The notes under the pieces were generated by a model, which saw nothing but the letters and a program-made list of their open reading frames with translations, was not told the origin of the DNA and searched no databases. A program made the position numbers and the translations under genes. Positions 16,167 through 21,717 of a DNA stretch of 31,525 nt are shown piece after piece. The stretch lies in contig JBFWVD010000056.1 in NCBI GenBank assembly GCA_050246915.1, forward strand, positions 1 through 31,525. Reading direction: 5' to 3'. Numbering within the stretch: position 1 is the stretch's first letter; every line of letters begins with the position of its first letter. This DNA comes from JBFWVD01 sp050246915 (GTDB lineage Bacteria; Actinomycetota; Acidimicrobiia; Acidimicrobiales; Ilumatobacteraceae).

Positions 16167-16193
16167 GGAATAGCTCCCTGCGGCCACTGGGTT
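16167..16193 (+). promoter_or_regulatory. Predicted ECF promoter for doxX
   Basis: GGAAT (16167-16171), 17 nt, GGGTT (16189-16193). The start codon lies 38 nt downstream behind a GGAGG ribosome binding site. Confidence 0.68.
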
Positions 16194-16231
16194 TCCGTGC
16201 CGTTCAACCGAACCGCCGTGGAGGGCAACCA

Positions 16232-16702
16232 ATGCACGAAATCTGTTCCACCCTCAATCGATTCCGTCCGAGTGTTCCGCTCATCTTGCGGGTCGTGATC
16301 GGAGGTCTGTTCATATGGCACGGCATCGACAAGTTCGATGTCGGTATCGACATGATCGAGACGATGTTCGACTCGTGGGGTGTGCCGGCACCTGGCGTGG
16401 CGGCGCCCGTGACCGCAGTGCTGGAGATCGTGGGGGGGATCGCGCTGGTGTTCGGTATCGGTACCCGCGTCTTCGCCATGGCCCTGAGCGCGGTGATGAT
16501 CGGTGCGATCATCTACGTGAAGGCCGATCTCGGCGTCATCTCGTCTCAGCCAATGCCTGGCGCCGAGCTCGACCTCGCCATGCTCGCCGGCTTGATCGCC
16601 GTGATCATCAGCGGGCCTGGGCGCTTCTCGATCGATGACAAGCTCGGTCTCGAACCCGCTGAAGCGGATCGCATGCGTGAGCCGGTGCTCGCCGGTCGTT
16701 GA
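16232..16702 (+). CDS. DoxX-family membrane protein
   Basis: This 156-residue protein has four hydrophobic segments (about residues 14-34, 52-75, 78-95 and 106-125). The DoxX signature is visible: LILRVVIGGLFIWHGIDKF at the start, then AAPVTAVLEIVGGIALVFGIGTRVFAMALSAVM. In mycobacteria a DoxX protein works with a thiosulfate sulfurtransferase and superoxide dismutase in membrane oxidative-stress defence. The partners are not adjacent here, so that link is by analogy only. ATG 16232 has GGAGG about 7 nt upstream. A long hairpin at 16723-16768 ends the unit. Confidence 0.85.
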   Translation: MHEICSTLNRFRPSVPLILRVVIGGLFIWHGIDKFDVGIDMIETMFDSWGVPAPGVAAPVTAVLEIVGGIALVFGIGTRVFAMALSAVMIGAIIYVKADLGVISSQPMPGAELDLAMLAGLIAVIISGPGRFSIDDKLGLEPAEADRMREPVLAGR

Positions 16703-16722
16703 TCGGGCGCTACGAGATGCCG

Positions 16723-16768
16723 GCCGTCACGTGGTGCGCACCAGCCGCACTGCGCACCACGTGACGGC
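16723..16768. terminator. Perfect 18-bp hairpin between convergent genes
   Basis: GCCGTCACGTGGTGCGCA (16723-16740) and its exact reverse complement (16751-16768) flank a 10-nt loop. It sits between the 3' ends of doxX and the minus-strand anti-sigma gene. There is no T-tract on either side, so it would be a U-less, bidirectional terminator of the kind common in Actinobacteria. A protein-binding palindrome is the alternative. Confidence 0.75.
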
Positions 16769-16798
16769 AATGCAGGTTGACGCTGCCTGGAAGGTCGG

Positions 16799-17029
16799 TC
16801 AGGTCAAATGTCGGCGAGCCCATCGCCGAACGTTCTCCGCGGCTCGCCCACCGCGTCCCCGCCTGCGTGACAAGCTGTTCTTCATGTCCAAGGTCAGTTC
16901 GGCTCGGTGGCCGCACATCGGGCATGTGGCGACGTGATCGGCGACTCGGGTGCGAAGCGGCCCGGACAGCTCCCCGTCGACGTGGGCATCGAGGTAGCGG
17001 CGGTAGCGGAAGTGCTCGAGGTGCGACAC
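16799..17029 (-). CDS. Zinc-finger anti-sigma protein, divergent from the sigma gene
   Basis: This protein has about 76 residues. RYLDAHVDGELSGPLRTRVADHVATCPMC carries the ZAS signature Hx3Cx2C, spaced after a helix as in RsrA/ChrR-type anti-sigma factors. No Cys precedes the motif; His residues at 3 and 6 (SHLEHF) stand where RsrA has its first zinc Cys. A basic tail (SLSRRRGRGG... ARRHLT) follows and no membrane helix is present, so it should be soluble. GTG 17029 is chosen because a predicted promoter ends 9 nt before it; earlier in-frame starts would read through that promoter. Family membership is fairly clear; binding to the adjacent sigma factor is inference. Confidence 0.72.
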   Translation of the reverse strand: MSHLEHFRYRRYLDAHVDGELSGPLRTRVADHVATCPMCGHRAELTLDMKNSLSRRRGRGGRAAENVRRWARRHLT

Positions 17030-17038
17030 GGTCCCAGG

Positions 17039-17064
17039 AACCCGATGGCACAGCGAAATCTTCC
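17039..17064 (-). promoter_or_regulatory. Predicted ECF promoter for the divergent anti-sigma gene
   Basis: On the minus strand, GGAAG (17064-17060), 16 nt, GGGTT (17043-17039); GTG 17029 follows after 9 nt. It lies back to back with the sigma gene's own promoter, with only 3 nt between the two -35 elements. Confidence 0.72.
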
Positions 17065-17067
17065 CCG

Positions 17068-17094
17068 GGAATGAGATGGAAGTCTCAGCGGGTT
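17068..17094 (+). promoter_or_regulatory. Predicted autoregulatory ECF promoter of the sigma gene
   Basis: GGAAT (17068-17072), 17 nt, GGGTT (17090-17094); GTG 17104 follows after 9 nt. GGAAT and GTT are the core elements of the known SigR/SigH promoter class, which supports self-activation. Confidence 0.75.
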
Positions 17095-17103
17095 CCTGCT
17101 CCC

Positions 17104-17643
17104 GTGACCGCAAGCCGACCGAGCCATGCTGCCTTCGAACAGCATGTGCTCCCCGAGGTGGAGATGCTCCTTCGAGTCGCTCGCACGCTCACCCGCAATG
17201 AGGCGGACGCCGAGGATCTGGTGCAGGACACCCTCATGCGGGCCTATCGATCAATCGATCGCTTCGACGGGCGTCATCCTCGGGCCTGGCTGTTGACCAT
17301 CCTGCGCAACACCCACATCAACCGCAATCGTCGTCGCCGCCCGGAACTGCTGCGCGACGGCGACCCGGCGTTGGAGCGCCTGGCCTCGACGCAATCGGGC
17401 GATCAGACCGATTCGAGCGTGGAGGCAGGATTCGACGCCGAGTTGGAACGAGCCCTCGCCGGGCTCGACGAACCGTTTCGTCGAGTCGTCCAGCTGGTGG
17501 ACGTCGAGGGACTTTCCTACGCGGAGGCTGCAGAAGCTCTGGGCATACCGGCAGGCACCGTCATGAGCCGGCTCCACCGAAGCCGAAGCCGAATGCGCGA
17601 CCGGCTCGAACAAGCGGGCGTTGCACCGAGGAGCATGCAATGA
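17104..17643 (+). CDS. ECF RNA polymerase sigma factor, SigR/SigH-like
   Basis: This 179-residue sigma factor has both essential regions. Region 2 (about residues 12-80) includes LLRVARTLTRNEADAEDLVQDTLMRAYRSID and the -10 reading segment PRAWLLTILRNTHINRNRR. Region 4 (about 120-170) includes FRRVVQLVDVEGLSYAEAAEALGIPAGTVMSRLHRSR, a typical -35-binding helix-turn-helix. The layout resembles the thiol-stress sigma factors SigR of Streptomyces and SigH of mycobacteria. The GTG start lies 9 nt after a predicted promoter of its own class. The stop overlaps the start of a zinc anti-sigma gene (ATGA). I infer that it drives the twelve matching promoters in this window. Confidence 0.9.
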   Translation: MTASRPSHAAFEQHVLPEVEMLLRVARTLTRNEADAEDLVQDTLMRAYRSIDRFDGRHPRAWLLTILRNTHINRNRRRRPELLRDGDPALERLASTQSGDQTDSSVEAGFDAELERALAGLDEPFRRVVQLVDVEGLSYAEAAEALGIPAGTVMSRLHRSRSRMRDRLEQAGVAPRSMQ

Positions 17644-17933
17644 ACCTCACACGACTGTTGATGCTGCGCCGACGGTCGAATCGGCCGATGGACTGCACCG
17701 AGGTGGCGAAGCTGTTGCAGCACTATCTCGACGGGGTGCTCGACGATCGTCGTGGTGTTCGTCTGAGTGCTCATCTCGAGGAATGTCGACGGTGTGGCCT
17801 CGAGGCCGAGACCTACGAACGGATCAAGCAGTCCTTGCGCAGCCGGTCGAGCGTCGTGTCTCCCGACGCAGTGGCCCGCCTGCGCGAGTTCGGCGAGCGA
17901 CTCGCGCATGACGACTCGGGGAGCACCACGTGA
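17640..17933 (+). CDS. Zinc-finger anti-sigma factor, coupled to the sigma gene
   Basis: This 97-residue soluble protein has an N-terminal basic stretch, then MDCTEVAKLLQHYLDGVLDD and HLEECRRC, giving the complete zinc set Cys...Hx3Cx2C seen in RsrA. The remaining helix (AETYERIKQSLRSRS) would wrap the sigma factor. In RsrA, oxidation of these Cys releases zinc and the sigma factor; the same switch is plausible here but not shown. It overlaps the sigma stop (ATGA) and the following gene (GTGA), so it belongs to a three-gene operon. It is the likelier cognate anti-sigma factor of the two ZAS proteins. Confidence 0.85.
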   Translation: MNLTRLLMLRRRSNRPMDCTEVAKLLQHYLDGVLDDRRGVRLSAHLEECRRCGLEAETYERIKQSLRSRSSVVSPDAVARLREFGERLAHDDSGSTT

Positions 17934-18190
17934 GCACGCGTGGCGAGCGAGATCTTTCGTGGTCCGGTCCCGTGGAAGCGGCGGGGTTGATCCTGCGCGG
18001 CGTCACGTTCCGCACTGCGAGCAAGATCGCCGTGATCGTCGGATCGTTGCTGACAGCCGTGAACCAGGGCTCTGTGATTGTCGCTGGGCACGCAACGACG
18101 CCGACGTGGATCCGGACCGTCGCCAACTATGTGATTCCCTACACGGTCGCCAGCGTCGGCTACCTCACGCCGTTTCGCCGCGGTAGCTGA
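17930..18190 (+). CDS. nrtS: NrtS-like small membrane protein
   Basis: The protein has 86 residues. Two hydrophobic helices contain VGSLLTAVNQGSVIVAG and ANYVIPYTVASVGYL, matching the VGxxLxxINQG...VPYxVxxxG pattern of NrtS, a small protein linked to nitrate/nitrite transport. GTG 17930 overlaps the stop of the anti-sigma gene (GTGA), so it is the third member of the sigma operon. A membrane protein in such an operon might sense or transport an anion, but this is inference. It converges with the peroxiredoxin-like gene. Confidence 0.72.
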   Translation: MSTRGERDLSWSGPVEAAGLILRGVTFRTASKIAVIVGSLLTAVNQGSVIVAGHATTPTWIRTVANYVIPYTVASVGYLTPFRRGS

Positions 18191-18224
18191 CGAAGGTCGT
18201 CGGCGACGGTAGCGATGTCGGCGG

Positions 18225-18749
18225 TCAGTCGAGCGCGGCGAGCACCGCGTCCACACTGGGGCGCGTGTCGGGGCTCGGCGGCAACGACAAGAACCGGATG
18301 ACACCGTCGCGTCCGACGACCACGTCGGCACCGAGTTGGTAGATGTCCTCGGTCGGGCGTCGGATCCGTCGGCCCTTCTTGAGGAGGTGGGCATACATGC
18401 GCAACGTGCCCATGTTCCAGATCTGGCGCACGCTGCCGCGGACCGCGCCGAGGGTCTGGTAAAGCGCGCGTTCGGTGTCACTCACGTACGTGAATGGCAC
18501 GCCGATGTGATCGCGGTACGCCGCGACGCGCTCGACGGGAGCGAATGACACCACGACGATCCGCGCGTCACCGAACTCATCGAGCCTGGACGCCATCTGG
18601 CGGATGTGTTCTTGACAGGGCAGGCACGCCAGATGCCGGTGAAGGCTGAGAACCAACGGGCGACCGCGCTGGTCGCCGGTACGCCAAGGATGTCCCTCAT
18701 GGTCGACGAGTTCGATGTCGGGGAGGGTGTCGCCGAGTCCGATGGTCAC
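18225..18749 (-). CDS. Peroxiredoxin-like (AhpC/TSA) protein with CxxC
   Basis: The 174-residue protein has a thioredoxin fold beginning VTIGLGDTLPDIELVDHEG. The active-site region is LSLHRHLACLPCQEHIRQM (Cys 42 and 45), where typical peroxiredoxins have PxxxTxxC. It therefore belongs to the PRX-like2/AhpC-TSA group often of unassigned function. VSFAPVERVAAYRDHIGVPFTYVSDTERALYQTLG matches the remaining core. A basic region (HLLKKGRRIRRPTEDIYQLG) precedes GADVVVGRDG. GTG 18749 overlaps the stop of the thioredoxin gene, so both are expressed together. It likely reduces a disulfide or peroxide using that thioredoxin. Confidence 0.82.
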   Translation of the reverse strand: MTIGLGDTLPDIELVDHEGHPWRTGDQRGRPLVLSLHRHLACLPCQEHIRQMASRLDEFGDARIVVVSFAPVERVAAYRDHIGVPFTYVSDTERALYQTLGAVRGSVRQIWNMGTLRMYAHLLKKGRRIRRPTEDIYQLGADVVVGRDGVIRFLSLPPSPDTRPSVDAVLAALD

Positions 18750-19225
18750 GCATTCCACTTCCTGGTTCGAGCTGTCGCTGCCTGTACGAAAGCCTCGAGT
18801 TGCCTGCGGTCGGGGAACCCGATGATGCGGTCCAACTCTGATCCGTCGGCGTCGAACATCACCAGGGTCGGGATGCTCATCACACCGAGCGCAGTCGTGG
18901 CCTGGGGACTGACGTCGACGTTGACTCGGGCGAACTGTACGCCGTTGACCGCTGTGGCGCGGGCGAGTCCGTCGAAGATCGGGTGGAGAACCTTGCATGG
19001 CCCGCACCATGGTGCCCAGAAATCGACAATGGTCACGTGACCATCGAGGGCAGCGGTGAACGTGCGGTCATCGAGATCACGTACCGGCGAAGCGGCCCGG
19101 AGCGATGACACGCTCGCAGCCGTGGTGCGGCCGATGCGACGGGCGAGCCGATCAGCGAGGCTGCGTCGGAGCGACCCGGGGCCGGCGTGGGTGGTGCTGG
19201 TGTCCTGTGGCGATGGGCGCTTCAT
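18746..19225 (-). CDS. Thioredoxin with N-terminal extension
   Basis: The protein has about 159 residues. The thioredoxin domain (residues ~50-155) includes VTIVDFWAPWCGPCKVLHPIF with the classical WCGPC site (Cys 74 and 77), and the cis-proline loop MSIPTLVMFDADG. About 50 basic and Ser/Thr-rich residues precede it, which ordinary thioredoxins lack; they do not look like a signal peptide. ATG 19225 is the best start; GTG codons further upstream are possible. A predicted sigma-dependent promoter lies 68 nt upstream. Thioredoxin, the coupled peroxiredoxin-like protein and the mycoredoxins fit one thiol-stress response. Confidence 0.88.
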   Translation of the reverse strand: MKRPSPQDTSTTHAGPGSLRRSLADRLARRIGRTTAASVSSLRAASPVRDLDDRTFTAALDGHVTIVDFWAPWCGPCKVLHPIFDGLARATAVNGVQFARVNVDVSPQATTALGVMSIPTLVMFDADGSELDRIIGFPDRRQLEAFVQAATARTRKWNA

Positions 19226-19293
19226 GTCGAGGCTGTCCTGTCGGTGCGTGGTCACCGAGTTCACGGCCTCGGCAGCAGGTGGCTGCTGGACGG

Positions 19294-19320
19294 AACCCGT
19301 TGTCAGCGCGCGGGCATTCC
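19294..19320 (-). promoter_or_regulatory. Predicted ECF promoter for the thioredoxin unit
   Basis: On the minus strand, GGAAT (19320-19316), 17 nt, GGGTT (19298-19294). The thioredoxin ATG is 68 nt downstream. Confidence 0.7.
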
Positions 19321-19341
19321 CGGGGAATGTGCTGAGTGGCT

Positions 19342-19368
19342 GGAATGGCGGACGCATCGGACCGGGTT
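19342..19368 (+). promoter_or_regulatory. Predicted ECF promoter for the small ORF / chemoreceptor-like unit
   Basis: GGAAT (19342-19346), 17 nt, GGGTT (19364-19368). ATG 19400 follows 31 nt later. Its -35 is 21 nt from that of the divergent thioredoxin promoter. Confidence 0.7.
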
Positions 19369-19399
19369 TGCGAGCGCACAACCGTTCGAGGAGCGTCCG

Positions 19400-19492
19400 A
19401 TGAAATATGCAGTGCCCGACCTCAGCCCAATCGACCCTGCGAAGGCGTCCGCGACGTCGCCGAAGTGGCTCGTGAATGACGAGCAGCGATGA
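19400..19492 (+). CDS. 30-residue ORF coupled to the chemoreceptor-like gene
   Basis: A small frame of 30 residues (MKYAVPDLSPIDPAKASATS..., ending VNDEQR) starts at ATG 19400, with GAGGAG 6 nt upstream. Its stop overlaps the ATG of the next gene (ATGA). The good ribosome binding site, coupling and predicted promoter 31 nt upstream favour real translation. The peptide has no helix or motif I recognise. It may be a small partner protein or simply a leader that feeds ribosomes to the next gene. Confidence 0.55.
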   Translation: MKYAVPDLSPIDPAKASATSPKWLVNDEQR

Positions 19493-20046
19493 GCGGACGC
19501 GATGGCGTCATGGCCGAGTTGGAACGAATGGCGGAGCGCGCCGAAGCCAATGCCGAACGGGCCGCCGTGGCGCTGTCGGTGAGTTCAGAATCGAGCGGCC
19601 TCGCCGCAGCCGGCCGGGTAGAGGTATCGACGATGCTGGAGGCGGTGAGCGCGGTGTTGCTCTCTGCAGAAGAGATCGCCAAAGTGTTCGACACGATCAG
19701 CTGGGTGGCAGACCAGACGAACCTGTTGGCTCTCAACGCAACCATCGAAGCGGCCCGTGCCGGTGACGCCGGCAAGGGCTTTGCCGTCGTGGCCACCGAA
19801 GTGAAGGGCTTGGCCCGCCAGAGCGCTCAGGCCGCCGAGGACTCTCAGGCCGTGCTGCGTGAGGTGACAACCCGTCTCGAGCGGGTTCGACACGCGTCGA
19901 ACACCGTCGAACACCTGCTCTCGGAGCTCACCGAGCACTTGGTGGTGATCGATGGTCACACATCGGCGATCCGCGCCGCCGCCGAGCAGCAGCCTGGTGC
20001 CGTGCGCTCGATCATCGGCGACCTGGAGACATCCTGGTCGCCGTGA
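19489..20046 (+). CDS. Stand-alone methyl-accepting chemotaxis signalling domain
   Basis: The protein has 185 residues. Its core, VADQTNLLALNATIEAARAG followed by GKGFAVVATEVKGLA, is the hairpin tip of chemoreceptors that contacts CheA and CheW. Helical arms of about 60 residues lie on each side. There is no transmembrane helix, HAMP domain or recognisable sensor domain, so it is a short soluble coiled coil. No other chemotaxis gene is visible in the window. It is coupled to the 30-residue ORF and sits under a predicted sigma-dependent promoter, divergent from thioredoxin. Its role could be cytoplasmic signalling unrelated to motility. Confidence 0.82.
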   Translation: MSGRDGVMAELERMAERAEANAERAAVALSVSSESSGLAAAGRVEVSTMLEAVSAVLLSAEEIAKVFDTISWVADQTNLLALNATIEAARAGDAGKGFAVVATEVKGLARQSAQAAEDSQAVLREVTTRLERVRHASNTVEHLLSELTEHLVVIDGHTSAIRAAAEQQPGAVRSIIGDLETSWSP

Positions 20047-20090
20047 TGACTGGCTTCATAGGTGGGGCTCCCTGGGCGTCCCACGAATGG

Positions 20091-20612
20091 TCACTGTGGA
20101 ACAGCGAGGGAGCCGACCATTCCGGAGGTCCGGTGGAACTTGCAGTAGTACACGACGTCCCCGGCGGAGAGGTCAACGGCCACGTTGATCGTCTGGCCGG
20201 GTGAGACGTTCTTGTCGATCTTCTGCCCGGGGATCGTGATGTTGTGCAGGATCGAGCCGGTGTTGGCGATGGTGATGGTGGCCGTGCCCTTGGGGAGCGA
20301 CAGGGTGCAGGTCGGTTGGAAGAACGAGTCCCCGGCGGTGATCGACATCGATGCGCCGGCGGCCACTTCGCTGCCGTGGTCGGTGACGGGCCCGGTGAAG
20401 GCGCTCGTGTTGGGGCACGACGCGGTCTTCGTCCCGGGCGCAGGACCTCGTGCTGCTTGGGCCTCGAGGCTCTGTGCGGAGTTGGCGTCGCGCCCCAGCT
20501 CGTAGACGACCAGCGCTGTGAACGGGGCCATCATGGCGGTGAAGATCACTCCGGACCAGATGAGCACGGCGCGTGCGGACACTTCGAACCGTCGCGTGTC
20601 GATGTTCGACAT
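20091..20612 (-). CDS. Membrane-anchored cupredoxin
   Basis: This protein has about 173 residues. One N-terminal hydrophobic segment (AVLIWSGVIFTAMMAPFTALVVYEL) would anchor it, with the rest outside the cytoplasm. The C-terminal cupredoxin domain has candidate type-1 copper ligands: His in ILHNITIPG, Cys and His in YYCKFHRTSGM, and the final Met. The region resembles blue-copper electron carriers and the copper domains of oxidases. Two further Cys are present (SCPNTS and PTCTL). ATG 20612 is chosen over 20675, which would add a Pro/Arg-rich stretch. It follows the lipoprotein gene by 75 bases and is probably cotranscribed. Confidence 0.8.
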   Translation of the reverse strand: MSNIDTRRFEVSARAVLIWSGVIFTAMMAPFTALVVYELGRDANSAQSLEAQAARGPAPGTKTASCPNTSAFTGPVTDHGSEVAAGASMSITAGDSFFQPTCTLSLPKGTATITIANTGSILHNITIPGQKIDKNVSPGQTINVAVDLSAGDVVYYCKFHRTSGMVGSLAVPQ

Positions 20613-20687
20613 GGTGTCAATTCTGCTTTCGTCGATCGTGGCGGGGTGCCGGTTCGAGGGAGGACGGATCGACACCCCGCACAGTGA

Positions 20688-21566
20688 TCAGCCGACGGTG
20701 ACGTCGACTTGATCCATGACGTTCAATGGGGCGTGGCCGTTGTCGACCAGGAGCGCGATGACCGCGTGCTTCTCGCCCGAGATGAGGCCGTTGGTGGAGG
20801 CCTTGAACGTGTTGGTGCACGACATGCCCCACATCGTCATCATCCCCATCATCGGACCGTCGGTGGAATCCATGTTCACGTGCCAGTGCCCGTATCCGAC
20901 GACGCCGGGCTTGCCGTAGAGGTCACAGCTGTTGTTGAAGTTCGATGTCTCGATGACCACGTCGAAGTCCCCCTTGACGACATCGCCCGGCTTCGGGGAG
21001 ATGATCTTCACGCTCGGCGTACCGGCGTTGGCAACGTCGCCGATGGCGGCGAGCGGCACAGTCGGCTGATAGTCGAAGGCGATCTCGACGGCGTTGTCCA
21101 TGACTTCGGCGTGATCGTTGATGGCCGGCACCACTTCGAGTGTGTGGGGGCCGGGGTCGACGTTCTGCATGGAGATCTTGGCGGTCGGTGTGCAGAACAT
21201 GTCCACCAGCGACTTGTCGAGGAGCACGTGATAATGGCCTTTGCCGTCTTGGAGTGGCTTGCCGGCCAGATCACACGCCAGGTCGAACCCTGTAGCTTGG
21301 ACATTGATGTCGATCGTGTTCGCGGTGAGCACACCGTTGGCGCTGGGGGACGTCACGGCGAGCTTCATGGCCGCCGCGGACGCGGGAAGCTCCATCATGG
21401 CCATCGTCGTGGTGGGTGTGCCTGAACCGGCGGCCGCAACCGCGGTTGACGCGGCCTGCGTGGTTGATGCGGCTTGGGTACTGGTGCCACCGTCGTCGCC
21501 GCATGCCGCGGCCACGACGGTGACGGCAGCGGCGAGCGCGATGAGGCGCGGGGATGGACGAACCAT
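20688..21566 (-). CDS. Lipoprotein with two GHxHV-type repeats
   Basis: The protein has 292 residues. The signal ends in the lipobox VVAAACGDD, followed by a Thr/Ala-rich linker (residues ~25-60). Two related domains follow: CDLAGKPLQDGKGHYHVLLD and CDLYGKPGVVGYGHWHVNMD, each followed by a Cys (DMFCTPT and GMSCTNTF). The repeated GHxHV segment resembles DUF4399-type domains and could bind a metal; a Met-rich stretch (PMMGMMTMWGM) in the second repeat suggests copper. ATG 21566 has GGAG 6 nt upstream. Together with the cupredoxin this forms a likely extracytoplasmic copper unit under a predicted sigma-dependent promoter. The function is inference. Confidence 0.75.
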   Translation of the reverse strand: MVRPSPRLIALAAAVTVVAAACGDDGGTSTQAASTTQAASTAVAAAGSGTPTTTMAMMELPASAAAMKLAVTSPSANGVLTANTIDINVQATGFDLACDLAGKPLQDGKGHYHVLLDKSLVDMFCTPTAKISMQNVDPGPHTLEVVPAINDHAEVMDNAVEIAFDYQPTVPLAAIGDVANAGTPSVKIISPKPGDVVKGDFDVVIETSNFNNSCDLYGKPGVVGYGHWHVNMDSTDGPMMGMMTMWGMSCTNTFKASTNGLISGEKHAVIALLVDNGHAPLNVMDQVDVTVG

Positions 21567-21652
21567 GGAGATCTCCGATCAGAAGGCTGCGAGGTCGCAG
21601 CGGATCCAACGCGAGATAAGCCTCTGATGCGTCGTTCGTGATCCAGCTACGA

Positions 21653-21678
21653 AACCCGCCTCGCTGATCCAGGCTTCC
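21653..21678 (-). promoter_or_regulatory. Predicted ECF promoter for the lipoprotein-cupredoxin unit
   Basis: On the minus strand, GGAAG (21678-21674), 16 nt, GGGTT (21657-21653). The lipoprotein ATG is 86 nt downstream. Confidence 0.68.
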
Positions 21679-21717
21679 CGCAACGTCTCGATTCTCGCGT
21701 TTGCCGGAGTGACGTGC

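Noticed and set aside
20066..20114. Inverted repeat GGCTCCCT/AGGGAGCC as a terminator between the chemoreceptor-like gene and the cupredoxin gene
   Set aside because: Arms are only 8 bp, the loop is 33 nt and one arm is inside the cupredoxin coding region.
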